Assembly: GCA_020637195.1 (NCBI GenBank)
Contig: JACJWK010000013.1
Location: 34,400 to 98,399, forward strand
Direction: 5' to 3'
Length of the DNA: 64,000 nucleotides
Source of the DNA: Microthrixaceae bacterium
GTDB lineage: Bacteria > Actinomycetota > Acidimicrobiia > Acidimicrobiales > DATDAH01
Shown here: in pieces, positions 51,406 to 60,690 of the stretch
How positions within the stretch are numbered: position 1 is the first letter of the stretch
Layout of the letters: each line of letters begins with the position of its first letter
Notes under the pieces: model-generated
Database searches by the model: none
The model's input: the letters and a program-made list of their open reading frames with translations, nothing else
What the model was told of the DNA's origin: nothing
Made by a program: the position numbers and the translations under genes

Positions 51406-52467
51406 ATGCCCCTCGAGCTCTCGTGGTTCGCGCCGTCCTGCCACGGCGACACCGCCCGCCTCGGCGTGGCCGACCCGCGACGCCGGGCCACCTTCGCCTA
51501 CAACCGCCACGTCATCGGCCTGGTGGACCGCCTCGGCTACCGCAACGTGCTCATCCCCTCCAGCTACGTGCCGGGGATGGACCCGTGGACGCTGGCCGCG
51601 GCCCTCGGCCCCCTCACCGGGACGACCCGCCTGCTGCCCGCCGTGCGGGTGGGCGAGTTCGACCCCCCGATGTTCGCCCGGGCCGCGAAGTCGCTCCAAC
51701 AGGTGATGGACGGGCGCCTCACGGTCAACATCATCTCCAGCGAGCTGGCGGGCGAGTCGCTCTCCTCCGAGCAGCGCTACGCCCGCACCGCCGAGGCCAT
51801 GGCCCTGCTGCGGGCGTTCTGGTCCGACGAGCACGTGCACCACGAGGGGCGCTGGTGGCGGTACGACCTGCCCACCACCCCCACCCGCACCCGCACGCCC
51901 CCACCCCTGTACTTCGGCGGCACGTCGCCGGCGGCACGCGACGTGGCCGCCCGCTACGCCGACTGCTACCTGATGTGGGTCGAGGGCGTCGAGGCGATCG
52001 CCGCGCTGGCCGGCGACCTCCGCGCCCGCGCCGCCGCCCACGGGCGCACGCTGGCGTTCGGGCTGCGCACCCACGTGATCGTGCGGCCGACCGAGGCCGA
52101 GGCCCGCCGGGCCGCCGCGGCGCTGATCAGCGAGCTCGACCCCGAGGTCGGTCGCCGGCTGAAGGAGTCCGCCCACGACCACCGCTCCGAGGGGGTGCGG
52201 CGCCAGGACGCCCTGCGGGCGGCGGCCGACGGCGACGGGTTCGTCGAGCCGTCGCTGTGGACGGGCATCGGCGTGGCCCGCAGCGGCGTCGGCGCGGCCA
52301 TCGTGGGCGACCCCGACCAGGTCGAGGCCAAGCTGCGCGCCTACCAGGCGGTCGGCATCGAGTCGTTCATCCTCTCCGGCTACCCCCTCGACGACGAGGC
52401 CGAGCGCTTCGCCGAGCTCGTCCTGCCCCGCTTCGCCGGCGAGGTGGGCGTGCTGACGTTCCCCTGA
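51406..52467 (+). CDS. LLM-class flavin-dependent oxidoreductase (alkanesulfonate monooxygenase type)
   Basis: 353 aa TIM-barrel, F420/FMN luciferase-like. Motifs include GRLTVNIISSELAGESLSSE, YFGGTSPAARDVAARYADCY, LAFGLRTHVIVRPTEAEARR and GDPDQVEAKL near the end. Close to the SsuD group, which releases sulfite from alkanesulfonates with FMNH2; no flavin reductase or sulfonate transporter gene is adjacent, so the substrate is open. Separate from the ABC genes by 37 bp. Confidence 0.88.
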   Translation: MPLELSWFAPSCHGDTARLGVADPRRRATFAYNRHVIGLVDRLGYRNVLIPSSYVPGMDPWTLAAALGPLTGTTRLLPAVRVGEFDPPMFARAAKSLQQVMDGRLTVNIISSELAGESLSSEQRYARTAEAMALLRAFWSDEHVHHEGRWWRYDLPTTPTRTRTPPPLYFGGTSPAARDVAARYADCYLMWVEGVEAIAALAGDLRARAAAHGRTLAFGLRTHVIVRPTEAEARRAAAALISELDPEVGRRLKESAHDHRSEGVRRQDALRAAADGDGFVEPSLWTGIGVARSGVGAAIVGDPDQVEAKLRAYQAVGIESFILSGYPLDDEAERFAELVLPRFAGEVGVLTFP

Positions 52468-52474
52468 GAACCGC

Positions 52475-53332
52475 TCACCCGGCGGCGAGCAGGCGGCCCT
52501 GGAGGTCGGTCAGGAGATAGGCCTCGCGGTCGCGGGTCCACTCCTGACCCGACGCCGGGTCGTACTCGCCCGGGAGGTCGACGCCCGCGGGGACGGCGGC
52601 GTCGGTCATGCCCGCGGCGCGACTGGTGAGCACGCAGCGCACGGCGTGGTCGGCGAACCCGATGACGCCGACCTGGCCGAGGTCGACGCCCTGCTCGCCG
52701 GCGAGGCCGACCGCCTTCTCGGCCACGCCGGCCGTGCTGAGGTAGACGACCTCGCCGTCGGGGCCGGTGTCGGGGTCGATGGAGGTGACGTCGGGGACGC
52801 CGGACCCGGTGAGCAGGTCGGCCACCTCCCACTGGGCGAAGACCGGGACCGGGTGGTCGGCCACGAACGCCGCGGTGGCCTCCGCCAGCGCCTCGTTGAC
52901 GGGACCCGGCGAGAGCGTGCCGTCCGCCGCCACCCGGTTGCCGAAGGCGTAGACCACGACGCTGTCGACCTCGTCGTCGGGCACGGTCGGCGGGTCCATG
53001 CCCACGAGCGGGTCGGTGAGGACGGCGTCGAGCCCGACGAGCCCCTCGAGCTGGGACACGCCCTCGGGGCCGAGCCCGTCGACCAGCGCCTGGGCGAGCG
53101 CCGGGTCGTCGAGCTCGTCGCCCCAACGGGCCAGGAGGCCGTCGGCGAAGGTGGCGGGGGCGGTGGTCGCCGGCGTGGACGAGGTCGTGGTGGCCTCCTC
53201 GATCGTGGTGGCGGTGGCCGCACCCGAGGCGTCGTCGCCACCGTCGCTCCCGCACGAGACGGCGAGGACCGCCAGCGCCGCGAGCACGACGGCCGGGAAC
53301 GGGCGGCGACGAGGGCATCGGCGTCGGGCCAC
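52475..53332 (-). CDS. Putative lipoprotein, unknown function
   Basis: 285 aa. Signal peptide with canonical lipobox LAVSC (RRRPFPAVVLAALAVLAVSC), then an Ala/Thr-rich linker. The mature part is alpha/beta (SVVVYAFGNRVAADGTLSPG, VPVFAQWEVADLLTGSGVPD, VGVIGFADHAVRCVLTSRAA) and loosely resembles the DUF218/YdcF layout. The GTG at 53332 is fixed by a TACGTT -10 exactly 6 nt upstream and by the signal peptide. A conserved-looking ADHAVRC motif suggests a ligand or metal site. Function not known. Confidence 0.75.
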   Translation of the reverse strand: MARRRCPRRRPFPAVVLAALAVLAVSCGSDGGDDASGAATATTIEEATTTSSTPATTAPATFADGLLARWGDELDDPALAQALVDGLGPEGVSQLEGLVGLDAVLTDPLVGMDPPTVPDDEVDSVVVYAFGNRVAADGTLSPGPVNEALAEATAAFVADHPVPVFAQWEVADLLTGSGVPDVTSIDPDTGPDGEVVYLSTAGVAEKAVGLAGEQGVDLGQVGVIGFADHAVRCVLTSRAAGMTDAAVPAGVDLPGEYDPASGQEWTRDREAYLLTDLQGRLLAAG

Positions 53333-53338
53333 GGCGGC

Positions 53339-53344
53339 AACGTA
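53339..53344 (-). promoter_or_regulatory. -10 hexamer of the lipoprotein gene
   Basis: TACGTT on the minus strand, 6 nt before the GTG at 53332; leaderless type. Confidence 0.5.
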
Positions 53345-53462
53345 CCCGAGGGGCGGACGACCCGCCGGACGATCCGCCGGACGATCCGCCGCACGGCCCG
53401 ATCGCCGTCCCGGGCGACGCCGGCGGGCCCGGTCGGCGGCACGCCGGTAGGGTGCGCGGCCG

Positions 53463-54671
53463 ATGGCGGACGTGACCTTCCTGGCCGACGGGGGCATGGA
53501 CTTCGCGGTGCGCTGCGTGCTGAGCGGCGCGCCCTACGCCACCGCCGAGCCCGGCGAGATCCTGGCCGTGCTCGACCGGGTGGACGACGGCGACCCGCGC
53601 TCGTGGCGCGACGCCTGGGTGGCCCGGGGCCGGGCCCTGGTCGCCGGTGCGCGCGCCGACGCCGACGCGGGTCGGACGCGGTCCGCGTGGGGCGCCGCCC
53701 TGCGGGCGGCGAACTACCTGTTCGCCGGGAACTACTACGCGCCCGCCTGCACCGACGTCGCCGGCGCCCGGGCGGTGTGGGCCGAGCACCGGGCGGCGTG
53801 GGACCTGGCCGTGCGGTGCTGGCCCACGCCCGCGACACCGGTCACCCTGCCCACCCCGGCCGGCGACCTGCCCGGGTACTGGTTCGCCGGCGCGGCCCCG
53901 GAGCAGGAGCGACGCCCCGTGGTCGTCCTGGTCGGGGGCATCGAGACGCCCCTGTCGGACGCCCCCATGACCGGTCTCACCGACGCGCTGGCACGCGGGT
54001 ACCGGGTCCTGCTGCTCGACGGGCCCGGTCAGGGCGCCGCCCTCTACGAGGGCGGGATCGGCCTCGCGCCCCGGTGGGACGCCGTGTGGCCCGCGGTGCT
54101 CGACGCGGTGGCCGGCCGGACCGGTGTCGACCCCGGCCGGGTGTGCCTGATGGGCATCAACCACGGCGGGCTGTGGGCCGCCCAGGGGGCCGCGATCGCC
54201 CCCGAGCGGGTGGCCGCGCTGGTGCTCGACCCGGCGGTGACGGGGCTGCTCGGCGACACGCTCGCCGGCCTGCCCGGCGACCTCGCCGCGCTGTGGCGGG
54301 ACGACCCCGCGGCACTCGACGCCGCGGTGGCCACCCGGGCGGGCGACGACCACGACCTCGCCTTCTGGGCGGCCAAGACGGTCGACCCGTTCCCCGGCGG
54401 CGGCGTGCGGGCCGCGCTCGACGGCCTCGACGCCGCCCTCCTCACCGACGGCGACCTCGCCGCGATCGCCTGCCCCACCCTCGTGTGCGTCGCCGAGCAG
54501 GCCACGGCCTTCGTGGGCCAGCACGAGCCGGTGCTCGCCGCCCTCGGGCCGCTCGCCACCCGGATCGACTTCACCACCGCCGAGGGCGCCGGCCTCGACT
54601 GCGAGATCGGCGCCCCGCAGGTCCGCAACGCCCGGGTGTACGACCACCTCGACGCGCGCCTCGCCCCCTGA
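53463..54671 (+). CDS. Alpha/beta hydrolase-fold protein with Asn at the nucleophile position
   Basis: 402 aa. An N-terminal helical cap (RAANYLFAGNYYAPACTDVA) precedes a hydrolase fold like FrsA/DUF1100 and 2,6-dihydroxypseudooxynicotine hydrolase relatives (PVVVLVGGIETPLSDAPMTG, RVLLLDGPGQGAALYEGG). The nucleophile elbow reads GRVCLMGINHGGLWAA: Asn (codon AAC) stands where Ser (AGC) is expected. Later Asp and His candidates are less clear. Either a pseudoenzyme or a binding protein. TAGGGT lies 9 nt before the ATG. Confidence 0.8.
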   Translation: MADVTFLADGGMDFAVRCVLSGAPYATAEPGEILAVLDRVDDGDPRSWRDAWVARGRALVAGARADADAGRTRSAWGAALRAANYLFAGNYYAPACTDVAGARAVWAEHRAAWDLAVRCWPTPATPVTLPTPAGDLPGYWFAGAAPEQERRPVVVLVGGIETPLSDAPMTGLTDALARGYRVLLLDGPGQGAALYEGGIGLAPRWDAVWPAVLDAVAGRTGVDPGRVCLMGINHGGLWAAQGAAIAPERVAALVLDPAVTGLLGDTLAGLPGDLAALWRDDPAALDAAVATRAGDDHDLAFWAAKTVDPFPGGGVRAALDGLDAALLTDGDLAAIACPTLVCVAEQATAFVGQHEPVLAALGPLATRIDFTTAEGAGLDCEIGAPQVRNARVYDHLDARLAP

Positions 54672-54757
54672 GCGGGCCCACCCGACCCCGGGTGCCGGGA
54701 CACCCGTTGGGGGCGGTACGGTCGGCGCGCCGGCACGCGACGACAGGAGGCAGAGGG

Positions 54758-55141
54758 ATGGCAGGGATCGGCTGGTTCCGGGCGCTGGTGGTGGACGCCG
54801 ACGACCACGAGGCGCTCGCCGAGTTCTGGCGGCAGCTCCTCGACGTCGACGTGGCCGAGCGGGTCGAGGAGTGGGTCCAGCTCACGCCGGACCGCGGCGG
54901 GGTCTACCTGGCCTTCCAGCCCGCGCCGCCGGGCGAGGCGCCGGCCGGGATGCGGGTGCGGCCCGACATCGAGGTCGCCGACGTCGAGGCCGCCAAGGCC
55001 CGGGTCGTCGAGCTGGGTGGCCGGGAGGTGCGCATCGTGCACGAGCCCGACGGCGACACCCATGTCGTGATGGCCGACCCCGAGGGCAACGAGTTCTGCA
55101 TCCTGCCGCCGCTGCCGCCGGAGCTGGCCCGCCAGGACTGA
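54758..55141 (+). CDS. VOC family protein (glyoxalase-like domain)
   Basis: 127 aa single VOC domain of the Glyoxalase_6 type: IGWFRALVVDADDHEALAEF at the start, VYLAFQPAPPGEAPAG in the middle, HVVMADPEGNEFCILPP at the end. AGGAGG 7 nt before the ATG is a consensus ribosome-binding site; a TACGGT -10 lies upstream at about 54716. The next gene starts 5 bp after the stop. Substrate unknown. Confidence 0.88.
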   Translation: MAGIGWFRALVVDADDHEALAEFWRQLLDVDVAERVEEWVQLTPDRGGVYLAFQPAPPGEAPAGMRVRPDIEVADVEAAKARVVELGGREVRIVHEPDGDTHVVMADPEGNEFCILPPLPPELARQD

Positions 55142-55146
55142 GCGAC

Positions 55147-56166
55147 GTGCCCGGCCTCAACGTCCCACCCCCCGAGCGCCGGGGCCCGTTCGTCGGCGGC
55201 CTGGTCGCCGCGCTGTGCCCGCCCGGTCGCGCCCTCGCGCCGGTGCAGCAGTCGGTGCTCGACGCGATCCGGACCGCGTTCCGCGGGGGCGTCGAGGGCG
55301 ACGGGCCCGGGGCACCGCTCCCGGCCGTCGAGCCCCTCGCCGCCGCCGACGCCGCCGCGGCGCTGTCGGCCACCGAGCTCGACCTGCTGGCCCACGCGGT
55401 GGCCGCCTTCGAGCTGATCGCCCATCCCCTCGACCCCGAGGTCGAGCACCACGCCGCCCGCTACGTCGCCCAGCTGGGGGTGCGCGCCCCCGAGCTGTCG
55501 ATCTGCCGCGAGACGGCGCGGGGCGAGCTGGCCCTCCTGCACGCCGACTTCATCCGCCACAGCTGGACCACCGAGGTCACCCTGCACGAGGGGTTCCTCC
55601 ACGGCCGGCTGCTCGAGCTGGCCCGGTCGAAGGCGGCCTACTACGGGGTCGGGGGCGAGCGCCACGTGGCGCGGCGATGGGAGGCGCTGCGGGACCGCCC
55701 CACCGGCTCGTGGGGGCGCACGGTGGCCGACTTCTACGAGCGCCACCGCTTCCCGTTCCCGGGTGAGCCCCACGGCATCTACGAGGTGGGCGCCGCCCAC
55801 GACTGGGTGCACGTGCTGTGCGACTACGGCACCGACCCCGAGGGGGAGATCGAGGTGTTCGGCTTCATCGCCGGCGCCTCGGACGACCCCCGGGCGTTCG
55901 TGAACTTCGCCTTCACGCTGGCCCTGTTCCAGAACGCCACCATCGACACCGTGGGCGGCAAGAAGGTGGCCATCGCCCGGGCCGACACCCTGTCCGAGCC
56001 CGGCGCCACGGCCCGCTTCGCCGATGCGCTGCGCCGGTCGATGGACGCCACCGCCGACGTCATCGCCCTCGACCACTTCGCCTACGCCGACCTGCCCCTC
56101 GACGAGGCCCGCGCCCGCTTCGGCATCGCCGCCAAGGGGGTGCCCGGCCCCGGCTGGCGCGACTGA
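55147..56166 (+). CDS. Coq4-like protein
   Basis: 339 aa. The C-terminal half carries HDWVH followed after 11 residues by Glu (AAHDWVHVLCDYGTD...GE), the H-D-x2-H-x11-E zinc motif that defines Coq4, plus Y-E upstream and helices around it. Coq4 acts in ubiquinone-head-group C1 decarboxylation/hydroxylation. Most actinobacteria use menaquinone, so a different lipid-quinone or isoprenoid role is possible. The N-terminal 150 residues are helical (LDLLAHAVAAFELIAHPLDP). GTG start 5 bp after the VOC stop, probably same operon. Confidence 0.65.
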   Translation: MPGLNVPPPERRGPFVGGLVAALCPPGRALAPVQQSVLDAIRTAFRGGVEGDGPGAPLPAVEPLAAADAAAALSATELDLLAHAVAAFELIAHPLDPEVEHHAARYVAQLGVRAPELSICRETARGELALLHADFIRHSWTTEVTLHEGFLHGRLLELARSKAAYYGVGGERHVARRWEALRDRPTGSWGRTVADFYERHRFPFPGEPHGIYEVGAAHDWVHVLCDYGTDPEGEIEVFGFIAGASDDPRAFVNFAFTLALFQNATIDTVGGKKVAIARADTLSEPGATARFADALRRSMDATADVIALDHFAYADLPLDEARARFGIAAKGVPGPGWRD

Positions 56167-56233
56167 CACCCGGTCCCACGGCGGCCCGCGGCCGACTTCG
56201 TGGGAGAGGTCCCCCCGAAGCGGCGGCCGCTCG

Positions 56234-57663
56234 TCAGGAGCTCCGGCGGGCGGCGACGGCGGCGCCGGCGAGCGACACCGCCACCAGCACCACCGACGCC
56301 ACGCGGAGCCCGTCGGCGAAGGCGGCGGACGCCGCGGCGGGGGCCGCCGCGCCGGCGGTCACCGACGGGGGGACGCCGCCGCCGGACCGGTCGAGGGCGA
56401 GGGTGGCGACCGTGATGCCGGCGACGATGCCCAGGTTGCGGGCGGTGGTGAGCAGGCCCGAGGCCACGCTGGCGTCGGCGGCGGGCGCCGCCGCCAGCGA
56501 CGTGCTGGTGGTGAGGGTGAAGGCGAGGCCCTGGCCGAGGCCGGCGACGGCGAGCCCGACCAGGCTCGCGGTCACCGTCGACGTCCCGGCCAGGACGGCC
56601 ACCGCGACGAACGACGCGGCGATGAGCACCTGGCCGAGGACCAGGGCCCACCGGTCGCCGAGGCGACCGGTGAGGTGACCGATGCGCAGGCCCACGACGG
56701 CGAAGGGCACCGAGTAGAGGAGGAACGCGCCGCCGGCCTCGAGCGGGGTCCAGCCGGCGACGTCCTGGAGGGCGAGGGTGAGCAGGAACTGGAGCGCCCC
56801 GAACCCGACGTTGGCGAGCAGGGCCACCGCCACCGGGGCCCAGAACGCGCCACGCCGCCACAACGCCCGGTCGACGACCGGCGGCGGTGCCGGCCGCTCG
56901 CGCTGGGCGAAGACGAGGGCGGCGCCGCCGGCGACGGCGAGCGCGAGCAGCCCGGGGCGGACGGCCCGCCCCGGGTCCCCGCCGACTGCACGGCGGCCGT
57001 CAGCGCCGCGACGGCGACCGTGACCGCGACCGCGGCCCGGAGGTCGAGCGGGGGGCGCTCGCCGGCGGCGCGGGCGTCCGGCCCGTCGTGCACGGAGCGG
57101 TGGACGAGGACGAGGCCGACCACGAGGGGCGGCAGGTCGGCCAGGAAGAACCAGCGCCACGAGCCCAGGTCGGTGAGCACCCCGCCCACGAGCGGCCCCA
57201 CGGCCAGGGCGAGGCCGCCCACCGCGGACCAGACCCCCACGGCGCGGGTGCGGAAGGGCTCGACCGTGCCGGCGCTGAGCGCGCCGAGCGACGCGGTCAT
57301 GAACAGGGCCATGCCCACGCCCTGCACGAGCCGACCGGCGACGAGCACGCCGAACGTCGGCGCGGCCAGGCAGGTGACCGTGCCGGCGACGAAGCTCCAG
57401 AGGCCGGCCAACAGCAGGCGGCGCCGCCCGGAGGTGTCGGCGAGGCGCCCGGCGACGACCAGCGGCGCCGCCGACCCGAGCGCGAAGGCGCTGACCACCC
57501 AGCCCAGCCGGTCCCGGGCGACGTCGAGGTCGGTCCCGATCGCCGGGAGGGCCACGACGACGCCGGCGAAGTCGACGCTGAGCACGGCCACCGGGACGCA
57601 GATGGCGACGACGAGCGCCCAGTCCCGCCGCTCCCCCGTCGCCTCGCCGGCCGCGCCCGTCAC
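56234..57663 (-). pseudogene. MFS drug-type exporter (DHA2), one frameshift
   Basis: 14-TM-type MFS transporter. The N-terminal half (VLSVDFAGVVVALPAIGTDL, AGRLADTSGRRRLLLAGL, RLVQGVGMALFMTASLGALS) reads to about 56985. The remainder (RPGLLALAVAGGAALVFAQR, LANVGFGALQFLLTLALQDV) is in another frame. One missing G in the GCGGGGAC run near 56984 restores a single frame of about 476 residues. Either a pseudogene or a sequencing error in a homopolymer. Confidence 0.85.
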
Positions 57664-57728
57664 GCCCGCAGCATCGCAGGCGCCGGCGAGGGAGGGGCGG
57701 CCCGCCGGGCGGGGCGGGCGGCCTCAGG

Positions 57729-58208
57729 TCAGGGTGCGCCGCCCTCGCCGGGGGCCTCCGCCGGGCCACCGTCGCCGCACCACTCGGGCGGGACGACGAC
57801 CACGGGGCGGGTGGCGCGGTGGCTCACCTTCGACACGACGCTGCCGAGGAGGCGGTCGGCGAAGGCGCGGCCGGAGTGCAGTCCCAGCACGATGAGGTCC
57901 GCGTCGAGGTCCTCGGCGGCGCGGACGAGGACGGCGCGGGGCTCGCCCTCGATCAGCTCGGTCCGGAACTTCACGCCGGCGTCGCGCAGCGGCGCGCACC
58001 ACTCGTTCTCGAGGTCGCGCTTCAGCTGCGAGCGCCAGTTGGTCATGGTGTCCGGGGTGATGTCCCGCCAGAACTGGGTGTCGGGGTCGAGCGCGTGCAC
58101 GACCACGACCTCGGCCTCGAGCTCGGCGGCCCGTGACGCCGCCCAGGTCGCAGCCCGCAGCGAGGCGGGCGAGCCGTCCATGCCCAGCAGGATCGTGTCG
58201 ATGCTCAT
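57729..58208 (-). CDS. Universal stress protein
   Basis: 159 aa USP domain: TILLGMDGSPASLRAATWAA at the start and LIVLGLHSGRAFADRLLGSV with SHRATRPVVVVP at the end. The nucleotide loop G-x2-S-x9-G-S is partly altered (GLHSGRAF...LLGS), so ATP binding is plausible. Start ATG 58208 with GGTGGG upstream. Divergent from the sulfatase gene. Confidence 0.9.
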   Translation of the reverse strand: MSIDTILLGMDGSPASLRAATWAASRAAELEAEVVVVHALDPDTQFWRDITPDTMTNWRSQLKRDLENEWCAPLRDAGVKFRTELIEGEPRAVLVRAAEDLDADLIVLGLHSGRAFADRLLGSVVSKVSHRATRPVVVVPPEWCGDGGPAEAPGEGGAP

Positions 58209-58304
58209 TTCCCACCGCTCCGGTGGGAAGGGGTGTCTCGGAGGGTCATGTCCGGCCCCTACCCCGCGGGGCGCCCGGCGAGACGCCGAGGCGGGTCGAT
58301 GCCG

Positions 58305-58310
58305 TAGCCT
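58305..58310 (+). promoter_or_regulatory. -10 hexamer of the arylsulfatase gene
   Basis: TAGCCT, 7 nt before the ATG at 58318; leaderless type. Confidence 0.45.
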
Positions 58311-58317
58311 CCGCCCC

Positions 58318-60660
58318 ATGGCTGACACGGGGGACGGCGGAGCGGGGGCGACCACGGGCCGGGGGACCTATCCCGGGTTCGGGGGCACCGTGGGGCGCAC
58401 GTTCTCGGGGTCCGAGGGCTGGTGGCCCGAGCGGGCCGAGCCCCCCGCGGGCGCCCCCAACATCGTCGTGATGATGGCCGACGACCTCGGCTTCGCCGAC
58501 CTCGGCTGCTACGGCTCCGAGATCGACACCCCCAACCTCGACCGGCTCGCCGCCGGCGGCCTGCGCTACACGAACTTCCACGTCGCCCCGATGTGCTCGC
58601 CCACCCGGGCGTCGCTGCTGACGGGCCAGGAGCACCACCGGGCGGGCGTCGGGTCGGTGGCCCACTCCGACGCCGGATTCCCCGGCTACGCGATGGAGCT
58701 CGGCACCAACGTGGTGACGGTCGCCGAGCTGCTGCGCGACCACGGCTACGCCACGCTCATGCTCGGCAAGTGGCACCTGGCCAAGGACTCGGACTGCTCG
58801 GCGGCGGGGCCGACCCACTCGTGGCCCTGCCAGCGTGGGTTCGACCGCTTCTACGGCATCCTCGACGCCTTCACCAACCTGCACCAACCCCACCGCCTCA
58901 CGCAGGACAACCAGGCGGTCGAGGTCGACCAGTACCCCGACGACTTCTACCTCACCGACGACCTCACCGACCGCGCCATCTCCATGGTGCGCGAGCTGAA
59001 GGCGTCCAACCCGGCCAAGCCCTTCTTCTGCTACTTCGCCCACCCGGCGGTGCACGCCCCGCTGCACGCCAAGCCCGACGACGTGGCCAAGTACCGGGGC
59101 CGCTACGACGCCGGCTGGGACGCACTCCGCCAGGAGCGGTTCGACCGCCAGGTGGCGATGGGCCTGCTGCCCGAGGGCACCGAGCTGCCGCCCCGCAACA
59201 CCGAGCCCGACCACGACGTGCGCCCGTGGGACGAGCTGTCGGCGGCCGAGCAGGAGCTGTTCGCCCGCCACATGGAGGTGTACGCGGGCATGGTCGACAA
59301 CATCGACCAGAACGTGGGGCGCCTGCTCGCCGCGCTCGACGAGCTGGGCGAGCTCGACAACACGCTGTTCGTGTTCCTGTCCGACAACGGGGCGTCGCGC
59401 GAGGGGGAGGTCACCGGCACCACCTCGTACTACGTGCACCTGCTCCAGGGCGACGACGTCGAGGCGGACCGCGCCCGCCTCGACCTGATCGGCGGGCCCC
59501 GGACCACCCCGCACTACCCGCGGGGATGGGCCATGGCCAGCGGCACGCCGTGGCGCCTCTACAAGATCAACACGCACGCCGGCGGGCACTCGGTGCCCTT
59601 CATCGTGTCCTGGCCCGAGGGCCGCCGCCGCGGCCAGGTGGGCGAGGGCGTCCGCGACCAGTACACCCACGTCACCGACGTGCTGCCCACGGTGGCCGAG
59701 CTGCTCGGCATCGAGGTGCCCACCGAGCGGGCCGGCCACGCCATCGACCCGCTCGCCGGCTCCAGCTTCCTCACCACGATGGCCGACGCCGACGCACCGA
59801 GCACCCACCGCGAGCAGGTGTTCGAGATGAACGGGCACCGCGGCTTCTACCGCGACGGCTGGGAGGCGGTCACGCTGCACCTGCCCATGACGCCGTTCGC
59901 CGACGGCGAGTGGGAGCTGTACCACGTGGCGCAGGACCGCACCGAGCTCCGCGACCTCGCCGCCGACGAGCCCGAGCGGCTGGCCGAGCTGGTCGACGCC
60001 TGGGAGGCCGCCGCCTGGGAGAACCGCATCTACCCCCTCGACGACGGCACCGCGCTCAAGTACCTGCTGCGCCCGCCCCGCAGCGCCGTGTTCGCCGAGC
60101 CGGTCACCATCCGCCCGGGCACCCCCACGCTCGAGCGGTGGCGCTCGGTGCAGCTGCTGTGGTTCCGGTCGGTCGAGATCGCGGTCGACCTCGGGGCCGG
60201 GTACCGCCCCGGGGACCAGGGGGTCCTGGTCGCCCACGGCGACCAGGGCGCCGGCTACGGCCTCCACGTCCTCGACGGGCGCCTGCGCTTCGTCCACAAC
60301 GACGGCCGGGGCGGGATGCGCCACCTCGACGGCGGACCCGTGCCCGACGGCACCACGGCGGTGGGGGCGACGCTCGACGCGGTCGGCGGCAACGTGTGGA
60401 CCGTCACGCTCTCGGTGGGCGGCGAGGGGCGCGGCGCCCTCGAGGGCGTGCCGATGCTGTTCGGGATGGCCCCCTTCGAGGGCATCAGCGTGGGTCGGGA
60501 CCCCCGGTCGCCGGTGGACTGGGAGCTCAACCGTCGCTTCGGCTCGTTCCCCTACACGGGGGCGCTGGCCTCGGTCACCTACACCCCGGGCCCCGAGGCG
60601 CCCGACGCCCCCGGCACCATGGTGGAGATGCTCCGCGAGATCGGCCGCGCCTTCGAGTAG
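58318..60660 (+). CDS. Arylsulfatase
   Basis: 780 aa type I sulfatase. The formylglycine motif is CSPTRASLLTG (Cys93), preceded by the metal ligands MMADDLGFADLG and followed by GKWHL and the late metal site FLSDNGASREG. The C-terminal 200 residues are a beta-sandwich (GYGLHVLDGRLRFVHNDGRG) that closes the active site. No signal peptide is visible, so the enzyme is probably cytoplasmic or exported by another route. It needs a formylglycine-generating or radical-SAM maturase, none of which is in this window. It cleaves sulfate esters; substrate unknown. Confidence 0.93.
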   Translation: MADTGDGGAGATTGRGTYPGFGGTVGRTFSGSEGWWPERAEPPAGAPNIVVMMADDLGFADLGCYGSEIDTPNLDRLAAGGLRYTNFHVAPMCSPTRASLLTGQEHHRAGVGSVAHSDAGFPGYAMELGTNVVTVAELLRDHGYATLMLGKWHLAKDSDCSAAGPTHSWPCQRGFDRFYGILDAFTNLHQPHRLTQDNQAVEVDQYPDDFYLTDDLTDRAISMVRELKASNPAKPFFCYFAHPAVHAPLHAKPDDVAKYRGRYDAGWDALRQERFDRQVAMGLLPEGTELPPRNTEPDHDVRPWDELSAAEQELFARHMEVYAGMVDNIDQNVGRLLAALDELGELDNTLFVFLSDNGASREGEVTGTTSYYVHLLQGDDVEADRARLDLIGGPRTTPHYPRGWAMASGTPWRLYKINTHAGGHSVPFIVSWPEGRRRGQVGEGVRDQYTHVTDVLPTVAELLGIEVPTERAGHAIDPLAGSSFLTTMADADAPSTHREQVFEMNGHRGFYRDGWEAVTLHLPMTPFADGEWELYHVAQDRTELRDLAADEPERLAELVDAWEAAAWENRIYPLDDGTALKYLLRPPRSAVFAEPVTIRPGTPTLERWRSVQLLWFRSVEIAVDLGAGYRPGDQGVLVAHGDQGAGYGLHVLDGRLRFVHNDGRGGMRHLDGGPVPDGTTAVGATLDAVGGNVWTVTLSVGGEGRGALEGVPMLFGMAPFEGISVGRDPRSPVDWELNRRFGSFPYTGALASVTYTPGPEAPDAPGTMVEMLREIGRAFE

Positions 60661-60690
60661 GCCGACCGCCCGCCCCCGGGTGCCGACGGG

